DNA of 64,000 nt, from NCBI GenBank assembly GCA_934668695.1, contig CAKUOD010000001.1, forward strand, positions 118,350 through 182,349. The letters are read 5' to 3'. Each line of letters begins with the position of its first letter. The stretch's first letter is position 1. Positions 53,500 through 61,157 of this stretch are shown here, in pieces. Source of the stretch: an uncultured Collinsella sp. GTDB taxonomy: Bacteria; Actinomycetota; Coriobacteriia; Coriobacteriales; Coriobacteriaceae. Under the pieces are notes generated by a model. The model had not been told where the DNA came from. It made no database searches and was given only the letters and a program-made list of their open reading frames with translations. Made by a program: the position numbers and the translations under genes.

Positions 53500-54753
53500 C
53501 TAGTCCGCGAGCTTCTCCACTTGGTCGAGCATCTTGTCGAGCTTAGCCTTTGCCTCTGCCTTGACCTTCTCGGCCTCTTCGTGAGCCTTGGCCTTCTGGG
53601 CGGCCTTCTCCTCGGCTTCGGGATCGACGACGACCAGGTTGGACGCATCGTGCTCAACGAGCTTGAGCGCATGCTCGGGGCAAACCTTGACGCAGGCGCC
53701 GCAGCCCAGGCAGTACGTGGACTCCAGCGCAAAGCGGCCGCTTCCCACCAGATCGCAGGCAAACGTGGGGCACACGTTGACGCACTCGCCACACGACGTG
53801 CACTTGTCAAAATCGCACTCCGGCGTGCTCACTTGCATGTTCTGGGCAAGCTCCGGGTGGTTTTGCAGCGTCGAGAGCACCAGCTGACGGCCGTGCGTCA
53901 GTGTACGGCGGCGCTTGGTCGTCGTGGTGCCGCACATGGTGTTGAGTGTGCGCTCGAGCTGGGTAATCTGGTGACGGTGAGCCTTCAGCTTCTGCGTCAC
54001 CGAGGCCAACGCCGCCGTCGCTGGGTTGAGCTTAGTCACGGTCAGGCCCGTGGTGCGGGCGATCTTTTCCATGTACTCCTTGCGCTCATACTCGCGGCGC
54101 TTATGGCATTTGAGACTCTTGGGATCGACCTCCAGACCCATGCCTGTGCCCGCCCACTCCTCGGCGGTAGCAATGGCCTCGCCCAGGATGTCCTCGCCAC
54201 CGGTGTTACGGCACTTATCGCACACGCCCAGCGGCAGGTACACGCTCACGTTGGGATAATCGGCCAGCACCGAGAACCAGGTCTCGGCCGTAATATCGCC
54301 CACACAGGCGACGACGACTTCATTTTCGCGCGGCATGCGCTTGAGGGCGCGCGTGCAGGTGACGTAGGCGGTCTCATGGCTCGTAGCAGCAGAGACGATA
54401 TCGTCATACAAGTTTTTGGGCGCCAGACGCGGCGAGATGATCGCCTCGGTCGGACAGGCAGCGGCGCACAGGCCGCACTTGCGACAGGAGTCGAGGATCT
54501 CGATAGCGTCTTCCTCGACCTCGATAGCGTTGACCGGGCACACGTCCATGCACGCGGTGCAGCCGCTCTTTTCGTTTTTGCAGGTCAAGCACGGAATGGT
54601 GTTGCCGCGCGGACGCTCCTTATAGTCGGCAGGATTCCACTGCGGCGCCGACGGATCGAGCGCGTCGGTCACGCCGCCAAGCGGGTTTTTAAGAAAATCG
54701 AAACCCTTGCTGATCTCGATAATGTCATCAAACAGATCGTGTTCTTGCGCCAT
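53500..54753 (-). CDS. Polyferredoxin-like 4Fe-4S protein with charged C-terminal helix
   Basis: 417 residues from ATG 54753 (GGGAGGGG upstream). Clusters: CKNEKSGCTACMDVCPVNAI and CRKCGLCAAACPTEAI (residues about 65-110), a middle domain with CVGD..YLPLGVCDKCRNTGGE resembling CoB-CoM-type iron-sulfur modules, then CTSCGECVNVCPTFA and CLGCGACVKVCPEHAL. A highly charged Ala/Lys/Glu helix of 50 residues ends the protein. It probably relays electrons for anaerobic metabolism; no linked hydrogenase or dehydrogenase subunit is in view. Confidence 0.85.
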   Translation of the reverse strand: MAQEHDLFDDIIEISKGFDFLKNPLGGVTDALDPSAPQWNPADYKERPRGNTIPCLTCKNEKSGCTACMDVCPVNAIEVEEDAIEILDSCRKCGLCAAACPTEAIISPRLAPKNLYDDIVSAATSHETAYVTCTRALKRMPRENEVVVACVGDITAETWFSVLADYPNVSVYLPLGVCDKCRNTGGEDILGEAIATAEEWAGTGMGLEVDPKSLKCHKRREYERKEYMEKIARTTGLTVTKLNPATAALASVTQKLKAHRHQITQLERTLNTMCGTTTTKRRRTLTHGRQLVLSTLQNHPELAQNMQVSTPECDFDKCTSCGECVNVCPTFACDLVGSGRFALESTYCLGCGACVKVCPEHALKLVEHDASNLVVVDPEAEEKAAQKAKAHEEAEKVKAEAKAKLDKMLDQVEKLAD

Positions 54754-54904
54754 GCGCGGCCCCTCCCTGAGCAGTGCAAACAAGCAAGAAATAATGATAC
54801 GCCATCGGCCCGTGCCTCGAGCAAATTACACGCGGAGCACCTTTGGGACAAATAGCCTATGGCCTATCGCCGCCTCGATTGCACAAGGTCAATCAAGCGC
54901 CAAA

Positions 54905-55972
54905 CTATGCCTTGCACATGAGCTGCACGAGCTTTTGTTTGGTCACCTTGGCCTGCTCGTTGGCCATATTACGCTCGTTTCTAAAGACCGCATTTGCAAC
55001 ACTCTGCAGGTCGGCATCGGAAATCTCGCCAAGGCCCAGCTCCTCGAGCGTCGTCGGCAGACCAACGCGTTGGCAAAACTCGAGCACCTGATCAAGCTCG
55101 GGCGCACGCTCCAGGCGCAGCTGCACCACCAAGCCAAATGCCACGGCCTCACCATGCATGGCCTTGCACTCGGGCAGAATCGTCAGACCGTTGGCGATGG
55201 CATGCGCCAACGCCAAGCCGCCGCTCTCAAAGCCGACGCCCGAGAGCAGAATATTGCACTCGATCAGGCGCTCAACCGCCGTCGATATACGTCCCTTTTT
55301 AAGATCGCGCTTGGCAGCGACGCCGCACTCCATGAGCGTGTCATAGCAGGCGCGAGCCGCAACCAGAGCCAAGTGCCCTGGCGCGCCACCGTGCTCGTTG
55401 GTGCCGTGCGCTGCGGCGCACGAACGCGCCTCGAAGTACGTTGCCAGCGCATCGCCCATACCAGCAACCGTCATGCGCAGTGGGGCCGCAGCAACCACAT
55501 CGGTATCGACCACGACCAGGTCTGGATTCTTCTCGAGCATCAGGTAGCGGTCGAACGACCCATCCTCGTGATACAGCACCGAAATCGCACTGCACGGGCC
55601 GTCCATCGAAGCCGCCGTGGGGCATACACACAACGGCAGCTCGGCATAAAACGCTACTGCCTTGGCGATATCGAGCATCTTGCCGCCGCCAATGCCCACC
55701 ACCATGTCGCAATACTCGGCCTGGGCTTCCTGAGCCATTCCGACAACGGCCTCTTCCGTACACGGACCGTTATAAATCTTAAAGAACGGCTCGCTTAGAT
55801 CTTCGTCCAGAAATCCATCGACGATCTGCCTGCACAGCCGATCCTCGGTGCCCTGGTCAAACAAGACATAGGCAGCGCAGCCCAACCATGACAAATACCT
55901 GCCCTGACGCGAAAGTTCGCCCGGCCCCTGAACATACCGGCCGGGGCCGCCATAAACCATAGGAAGCGCCAT
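54905..55972 (-). CDS. GldA-like iron-containing dehydrogenase, paralogue 2
   Basis: 355 residues. NAD-binding GIGGGKMLDIAKAVAFY; metal ligands Asp174 in GMGDALATYFEA and His in LALAHAIANG and CKAMHGEAVAFG. Overall it follows the glycerol dehydrogenase GldA next door but lacks the YHGE insert and differs in substrate-pocket residues, so its substrate may be another polyol or 3-dehydroquinate-like compound. RBS is weak (AAGGGCGG at a distance). Upstream hairpins at 56004 and 56040 separate it from gldA. Confidence 0.85.
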   Translation of the reverse strand: MALPMVYGGPGRYVQGPGELSRQGRYLSWLGCAAYVLFDQGTEDRLCRQIVDGFLDEDLSEPFFKIYNGPCTEEAVVGMAQEAQAEYCDMVVGIGGGKMLDIAKAVAFYAELPLCVCPTAASMDGPCSAISVLYHEDGSFDRYLMLEKNPDLVVVDTDVVAAAPLRMTVAGMGDALATYFEARSCAAAHGTNEHGGAPGHLALVAARACYDTLMECGVAAKRDLKKGRISTAVERLIECNILLSGVGFESGGLALAHAIANGLTILPECKAMHGEAVAFGLVVQLRLERAPELDQVLEFCQRVGLPTTLEELGLGEISDADLQSVANAVFRNERNMANEQAKVTKQKLVQLMCKA

Positions 55973-56003
55973 ACGAGAATCCGCCCTTCATCAAACAACG
56001 ATT

Positions 56004-56032
56004 GGTGCAAAGTAACCTGACCCCTTTGCACC
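56004..56032. repeat. CAAAGGG-type palindrome, second copy
   Basis: GGTGCAAAG (56004-56012) pairs with CTTTGCACC (56024-56032). The inner sequence on the minus strand, GGGGTCAGG, resembles the GGGACAG(G) of the copies at 12032 and 63342. Confidence 0.6.
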
Positions 56033-56039
56033 ATAGCAA

Positions 56040-56072
56040 AAGGGGCAAAACCATCTGTTGGCTTTGCCCCTT
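56040..56072 (-). terminator. Terminator of gldA
   Basis: AAGGGGCAAA (56040-56049) with TTTGCCCCTT (56063-56072), 13-base loop, 12 bases past the gldA stop; TTTGC follows on the minus strand. Confidence 0.8.
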
Positions 56073-56084
56073 CCTTAGCTTGAT

Positions 56085-57185
56085 TTACTCATCCATGAGA
56101 TAGTAGTGACCCAGCGCGTCGGCACCCAGAATGGCGTTTGCGACCATCTCGGGCGTCACCTCAAACGGCATGTTGCACATGGTGTCATCGGGCGCGCAGG
56201 CGGCCTCGGCAACAATCATGGCCTGCTCGCGTGTAAGCTCGGCAACGCCAAGTTCCTTCATCGTGACCGGCAGGCCCAGCTCGATGCAGAAGCCCAAGAC
56301 CTCCTCGAGCTTCTCGGTCGGAGCATCCTCGAGCACCAGCTGGACGATGGTGCCAAAGGCGACCTTCTCGCCGTGGTACATGCCGTGGCACTCGGGCAGC
56401 AGCGTCAGGCCGTTGTGAATGGCGTGCGCGGCAGCAAGGCCGGAACTCTCAAAGCCAATACCGGAGAGCAGCGTGTTGGCCTCGATGATATGCTCGACTG
56501 CAGGCGTGAGCGCACCCTTCTCCAGCGCGACCTTGGCCTTGACGCCATCGGCCATGAGCGTCTCGTAGCAGAGCTTGGCGAGCGCCAGACCGGCCATGCC
56601 GCCCTTGCCGCCAGCGCAGGTGCCACCGTCGGCATCATGCGTCGCCTGGGCCTCAAAGTAGGTTGCGAGCGCATCGCCCATACCGGAAACCGTCAGGCGC
56701 ACCGGGCTCGCCGCGATAACCGTCGTATCCATCAGGACAATGTTGGGGTTTGCCTTAAGGAAGAGATATTTATCGAACTGGCCATCGTCGGTGTAGAGCA
56801 CCGAAAGCGCCGAACACGGGGCATCGGTCGAAGCAATGGTGGGGCAAATGATAACCGGGGACTCCAGGTAATAGGCGACGGCCTTCGCGGTGTCGAGGAT
56901 CTTGCCGCCACCGACGCCGACGATGATGTCGCAACCGTTGTCGCGAGCGAGCGCAACCAGGCGATCAACTTCGCCCTTGGAGCACTCGCCGTTAAAGTCC
57001 TCAAACAGCAGCTCGGCCTTAGCCTCGGCAAAGCCGCCCTCGATCTTGGCACCGACGCGCTTCTTGCCCGAAGGCGTCACGATGACGAGGGCCTTAGCGC
57101 CGAGCGGCTCGACATAGGAGCCGAGCTTGGCGAGCTCGTCCGGGCCCTGGATGTACTTGCTGGGGCTATTGAAAATTGCAGCCAT
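56085..57185 (-). CDS. gldA: Glycerol dehydrogenase
   Basis: 366 residues, GGGATAG before the ATG. NAD site GVGGGKILDTAKAVAYY (near 90-106), TIASTDAPCSALSVLYTDDG, metal ligands Asp171 (SGMGDALATYFEA), His in LAAAHAIHNGL and His in CHGMYHGEKVAFG. It oxidises glycerol to dihydroxyacetone with NAD+, or the reverse. Forms a local set with a paralogue and an iron alcohol dehydrogenase, all on the minus strand but with separate terminators. Confidence 0.92.
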   Translation of the reverse strand: MAAIFNSPSKYIQGPDELAKLGSYVEPLGAKALVIVTPSGKKRVGAKIEGGFAEAKAELLFEDFNGECSKGEVDRLVALARDNGCDIIVGVGGGKILDTAKAVAYYLESPVIICPTIASTDAPCSALSVLYTDDGQFDKYLFLKANPNIVLMDTTVIAASPVRLTVSGMGDALATYFEAQATHDADGGTCAGGKGGMAGLALAKLCYETLMADGVKAKVALEKGALTPAVEHIIEANTLLSGIGFESSGLAAAHAIHNGLTLLPECHGMYHGEKVAFGTIVQLVLEDAPTEKLEEVLGFCIELGLPVTMKELGVAELTREQAMIVAEAACAPDDTMCNMPFEVTPEMVANAILGADALGHYYLMDE

Positions 57186-57215
57186 AACTATCCCATTCTC
57201 TAAAAGAAAAAAGAA

Positions 57216-57247
57216 AGGGGCTCCGTACAGATACGTGCGGAGCCCCT
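57216..57247 (-). terminator. Strong terminator of the iron alcohol dehydrogenase gene
   Basis: AGGGGCTCCG (57216-57225) pairs with 57238-57247; on the minus strand TTCTTTTTTCTTTT follows. Confidence 0.9.
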
Positions 57248-57268
57248 CGTTACGATAACAAGAGTCGA

Positions 57269-58492
57269 TTAGAAATCGATGTCGGTGTCGTAGTAGCAGG
57301 CCTTGAGGATCTTCTCGAAGTCGGCAGCCTTGGTCTCACGCGGGTTCTCGGGCGTGCAGGCGTCGGTCTCGGCGTTCGCGGCGATCTCGGGCAGCTTGGC
57401 GAGGAACTCCTCCTCGGAAACCATCTGCGGGTTCTCGGCGTCGACCTTCACGCCACCATTTGCGTAATCCTTGATGGACTGCGGAATGTTGAGCTGGTCG
57501 TTGAGGTCGCGGATCTTCTGGACGAGCGCAGCGATGAGCTCCTCGTTGGTCTCGCCGGGAAGGTGCATGATCTCCTTGGCCACGTAAGCGTAACGCTCGG
57601 CAGCACGCGGGTCCTTGGAGTTCCACTGGATGACCTTGCCCAGGTACATGGCGTTAGCAGCACCGTGGATGATGTGGCCGTTCTCGAAAGCGGCACCAGT
57701 CTTGTGAGCCATGGAGTGAACAATGCCGAGCAGGCCCGAGGAGAAGGCGATACCGGCGATGCACTGAGCCTCGTGCATGTGCTGACGGGCCTCATGGTCG
57801 CCAGCATAGGACTTGGGCAGCCACTCGACGATCTCGCGGATGCCGTGCAGAGCGTTGGCGTCGGTGAACATAGAGGCGAAGGTGGAAACGTAGGCCTCCA
57901 TGCAGTGGGTCAGAGCATCCATGCCGGTGTGAGCGCACAGCTTGGCGGGCATGGTGTAGGTGAGCTCGGGGTCGACGATGGCGACATCAGGGGTGATGTT
58001 GAAGTCGGCCAGCGGGTACTTGATGCCCTTGGCGTAGTCGGTAATGACGGAGAACGCGGTGACCTCGGTAGCGGTACCGGAGGTAGAGGAGATAGCGCAG
58101 AAATGAGCCTTCTGACGCAGCTCGGGGAAGCTGAACGGCTGGATGATGTTGTCGAAGGACTCCTCGGGATACTCGTAGAAGACCCACATGGCCTTAGCGG
58201 CATCGATGGGCGAGCCGCCGCCGATGGCGATAATCCAGTCGGGCTCGAACTCGCGCATGGCCTCGGCGCCCTTCATGACCGTCTCGATGGACGGGTCGGA
58301 CTCGACGCCCTCGAACAGCTTGACCTCGAAGCCGCCCTCTTTGAGGTCGGCCTCAACGTCCTGCAGGAACCCGCCACGGCGCATAGAGCTGCCGCCAGAA
58401 ACGATGATGGCCTTCTTGCCCTTGAGGTTCTTCACCTCGTGGCGAGCGCCCTCACCAAAGTACAGATCGCGAGGATTGGTAAAACGTCCCAT
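57269..58492 (-). CDS. Iron-containing alcohol dehydrogenase (butanol/1,3-propanediol type)
   Basis: 407 residues from ATG 58492 with AGGAGG upstream. FTNPRDLYFGEGARHEVKNLKGKKAIIVSGGSSMRRGGF start, cofactor site IAIGGGSPIDAAKAMWVFYE, TSGTATEVTAFSVITD, then the metal-binding run AKLCAHTGMDALTHCMEAYVS and LGIVHSMAHKTGAAFENGHIIHG. It reduces aldehydes to alcohols with NAD(P)H to regenerate cofactor in fermentation. The long 500-base upstream region suggests regulated, high expression. Confidence 0.9.
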   Translation of the reverse strand: MGRFTNPRDLYFGEGARHEVKNLKGKKAIIVSGGSSMRRGGFLQDVEADLKEGGFEVKLFEGVESDPSIETVMKGAEAMREFEPDWIIAIGGGSPIDAAKAMWVFYEYPEESFDNIIQPFSFPELRQKAHFCAISSTSGTATEVTAFSVITDYAKGIKYPLADFNITPDVAIVDPELTYTMPAKLCAHTGMDALTHCMEAYVSTFASMFTDANALHGIREIVEWLPKSYAGDHEARQHMHEAQCIAGIAFSSGLLGIVHSMAHKTGAAFENGHIIHGAANAMYLGKVIQWNSKDPRAAERYAYVAKEIMHLPGETNEELIAALVQKIRDLNDQLNIPQSIKDYANGGVKVDAENPQMVSEEEFLAKLPEIAANAETDACTPENPRETKAADFEKILKACYYDTDIDF

Positions 58493-58992
58493 ACTGTGCC
58501 TCCTAAACAAGCCCCTCTTAGACTTGCGTATATAACGGAGCACCCAATTGGCTCCGTTAGGACCGGTTTGCGCGTTGCCGGCGATGACAATGCGCGATGT
58601 CTAAACGTCTCAACGCTCAGACAAACACTATTTTACCGTTCTGGTTGGTCAGTTATTCACCTAAAGACGCCAATGATGAAACGTTTTTTCTATCCCTGAA
58701 GACCCTTGTGCGGCATTCATACTCCCAAGCTGGGCAAACGTTTTATCAAGGTTGACTACATATCCCGGGCAGGACGGTGCCCCTCCAAAATATGCACCGT
58801 TCGCCGCCAAAAATCGACCGTTTGCGGCACCGTGATACCACTCGGTCGTCCAAGGTGCCGACATTTGTGCGACATCCGTCTTCGTGGTGCAAAGGTGCAA
58901 GTCCAAGTGCGGCACCCCCGGTGTGTCACATGCGGGTAAACTAGAACCTTATATAGAGATATTTGAACCCTAACCGCAGCAAAGGAGGCTCC
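58493..58992. other. Divergent regulatory region with repeated TGCGGCA motifs
   Basis: No gene. TGCGGCA or TGCGACA recurs at about 58709 (TTGTGCGGCATTC), 58832 (TTTGCGGCACCG), 58866 (TTGTGCGACATCC) and 58907 (AGTGCGGCACCC), all in the same orientation. Two further GGTGCCG/GGTGCAAAGGTGCAAG stretches lie between. Confidence 0.5.
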
Positions 58993-60069
58993 ATGGCATT
59001 CGATCCCATTCAAGAGGATTGCCATCGCCTCGTTCTTGAGGCCTTGCGCCGTGACAATATCCCGCTCACCGACGCTGCCGCCGTAGAGCGTCTGATGGAA
59101 CAATTCACCCGCAACCCCGCACCGCTCATCGTGCACGACCGCGACCGCGCCGGGCACCTCATTGCCAAGGTGGTCGAGGCTGTCGACTACCGCATCCCCT
59201 TTATCCCCGACGATACCCAAGCAGAGCAAGAAGAGGCAGCTGCCGAGAACATGCTCCGCGAGGCAGCCGCGCTCGATCCGGCCAACTGGGACGCTCAGCG
59301 CATGCTGACCGCCCTCACCGCCAGCTCCAACGAGGAATACGTGCAGTATCTGGTGTCCAAGTGCGACGAGGTGGAGCACGATCTGGCACTCAAGATCGCC
59401 TCGGCGCAAGACCCCTACGAGCGCGAGGCCGCAGGCGACCTGACCCGCCGTCCCTACCTGCGCTGGCTTGCCGCCTTGGCATCGCGCGCGCTCATTAGCG
59501 GCCGCTACCGCATGTCGCTCGAAGCCGCAAACCGCAGCCTCGACTTTGCCCCCAACGATCCTGCCGGCGTCCGCCACACCGCAATGCTCGCCATGGCAAA
59601 GCTCGAATACCCCGCTGAGGAGCTCAAGCGCTTTCGCTCTGCCCACTCCGTCCCCTATCTCGCCAACACGCCGCTGCGCCGTCGTCCCAAGGATGCGGAA
59701 CGCGACTTGGACCCGTGGACGCTCATCGCGCTGATGAGCGCTGCCTGGCGCGAGCTGGATTACGAGGGCGCCGAACACTACCTGCGCATCCTGGTGCGCT
59801 CATGCCCGCACGCGGCCGAAGCGCTCTACTTCCAAACCGAGTTTCCCGATGGCGTCTATGCCCGCGTCAACGTAGGTCCGGGCTCCACCGACGAGCTCGT
59901 CCTTGCCCTGTCCGAGGCGACGCCGGTGCTACAGGAGGGCCTGGGCGCTCCCGACAACGCCAGCTTTGCCGCCTGGGTCGCCACCAACGACATCGTGCGC
60001 TCCCAGATCGACGAGCGCATCCTGCGGGCGGCCGAGCAGGGTTTGCCGTTTAAGGGAGGAGACCTCTAA
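58993..60069 (+). CDS. TPR-like helical repeat protein 1
   Basis: 358 residues from ATG 58993 (AAAGGAGG upstream). All-helical and acidic: NMLREAAALDPANWDAQRMLTALTASSNEEYVQYL, YLRWLAALASRALISGRYRMSLEAANRSLDFAPNDPAGVRHTAMLAMAKLEY. The second part resembles the ST7/TPR-type repeats. Soluble. Function unknown. Its stop codon shares a base with the start of the next, related gene. Confidence 0.7.
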   Translation: MAFDPIQEDCHRLVLEALRRDNIPLTDAAAVERLMEQFTRNPAPLIVHDRDRAGHLIAKVVEAVDYRIPFIPDDTQAEQEEAAAENMLREAAALDPANWDAQRMLTALTASSNEEYVQYLVSKCDEVEHDLALKIASAQDPYEREAAGDLTRRPYLRWLAALASRALISGRYRMSLEAANRSLDFAPNDPAGVRHTAMLAMAKLEYPAEELKRFRSAHSVPYLANTPLRRRPKDAERDLDPWTLIALMSAAWRELDYEGAEHYLRILVRSCPHAAEALYFQTEFPDGVYARVNVGPGSTDELVLALSEATPVLQEGLGAPDNASFAAWVATNDIVRSQIDERILRAAEQGLPFKGGDL

Positions 60070-61112
60070 TGGATCCGAGCGTCTACATCCCCGCTTACCT
60101 GGAGCGCGCCTACGTTGCGTCGCACCCCGAGCTCACCGATGCAGCACGCGAGCTTGTCCATAACGACGTGAGCGTCAACCCTCATAAGTATGCGCAGACC
60201 GAGCATGCCCAGGCACTGCTGTCCTATGCCGGCGTTCATCGCCACCTGCTCGACGAGCTCCATCGTATCGAGGACATGGGCAGCGACGAAGAGTTTGAGC
60301 AGACGCGCAACCGCCTGTTCGACGATATGCGTGATGAGCTGCTCAAGATCGTCCGCATCGATGCGCATGTCCTCGATGCCCAACTGCTCGCCATCATTTT
60401 GGCGGACACTCCCGTCGACGCCTGCCTGGGCGACCTGATGAAGCTCGAGGCGACCACGGCCGATTACCTGCAGCAAAGCGTGCCCGGGTTCGACATGGAA
60501 GCCCCGCACTACTGGGCCAACAAGGTTATGACGGACGGCGTGACAGCGGCAGATCTCACCCTGAGCGAGCCGGCGCTTATCGGGTGGCTCCATACGCTCG
60601 AGGCTATCTCACAGCTGTGCATGGCGAGCGCCCGCTACCGCGCTGCCGCCAACTACGCCCGCCGCGTCCTTAAGGCAGAAGGCTATCCCACCCGAGCCGC
60701 AGGCACCGTGCTGCTCGCCCTCGCTCGCCTGGAGGACCAGGACGGCTTTTTTGCCCTGGCTCACCAGCTCGAGGAAGAGGTCGGGGCTGACGCGCTTGAG
60801 AACTCTCCTTGGTACCTGCTCGCCCGCACAATCCTATTGTTCAAAACGAACAAGATGCGTCCGGCGACACGCGCGCTGCGCGAGTTTGCCAACCGCTGCG
60901 AGGGCGGCGCGTTCTTTTTGCTGAACCCCATGTATCAGACGCCGTACCTTCCCTGCCGGCCCGAACCGCACGACCCCTGGGATCTTTCGCACCAGGCCGT
61001 TTGGGAAGCGGACGGTATTATCTCGGACACTCCCGACTTTGCCCCCTGGGCCAACGCTTGCGAAGACGTATCGCAGCTTGCCCAGGAATTTGCGCGCCGC
61101 TACGGTTTTTAG
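60069..61112 (+). CDS. TPR-like helical repeat protein 2
   Basis: 347 residues; ATG overlaps the previous stop (TAATG) after GGAGG. Same architecture as its neighbour: LIGWLHTLEAISQLCMASARYRAAANYARRVLKAEGYPTRAAGTVLLALARLEDQDGFFALAHQ corresponds to the neighbour's central repeat block. The two look like a tandem duplication and probably form a complex. Followed 45 bases later by the MurT-GatD fusion gene, so a link to envelope growth is possible but unproven. Confidence 0.7.
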   Translation: MDPSVYIPAYLERAYVASHPELTDAARELVHNDVSVNPHKYAQTEHAQALLSYAGVHRHLLDELHRIEDMGSDEEFEQTRNRLFDDMRDELLKIVRIDAHVLDAQLLAIILADTPVDACLGDLMKLEATTADYLQQSVPGFDMEAPHYWANKVMTDGVTAADLTLSEPALIGWLHTLEAISQLCMASARYRAAANYARRVLKAEGYPTRAAGTVLLALARLEDQDGFFALAHQLEEEVGADALENSPWYLLARTILLFKTNKMRPATRALREFANRCEGGAFFLLNPMYQTPYLPCRPEPHDPWDLSHQAVWEADGIISDTPDFAPWANACEDVSQLAQEFARRYGF

Positions 61113-61157
61113 TGACGCACTCGACCCGACCATGTCGTTTACGTTAGGAACGGTTTC

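Noticed and set aside
56004..56072. Riboswitch upstream of the GldA paralogue
   Set aside because: The two hairpins fit a gldA terminator and a dispersed palindrome; no known riboswitch core was recognised.
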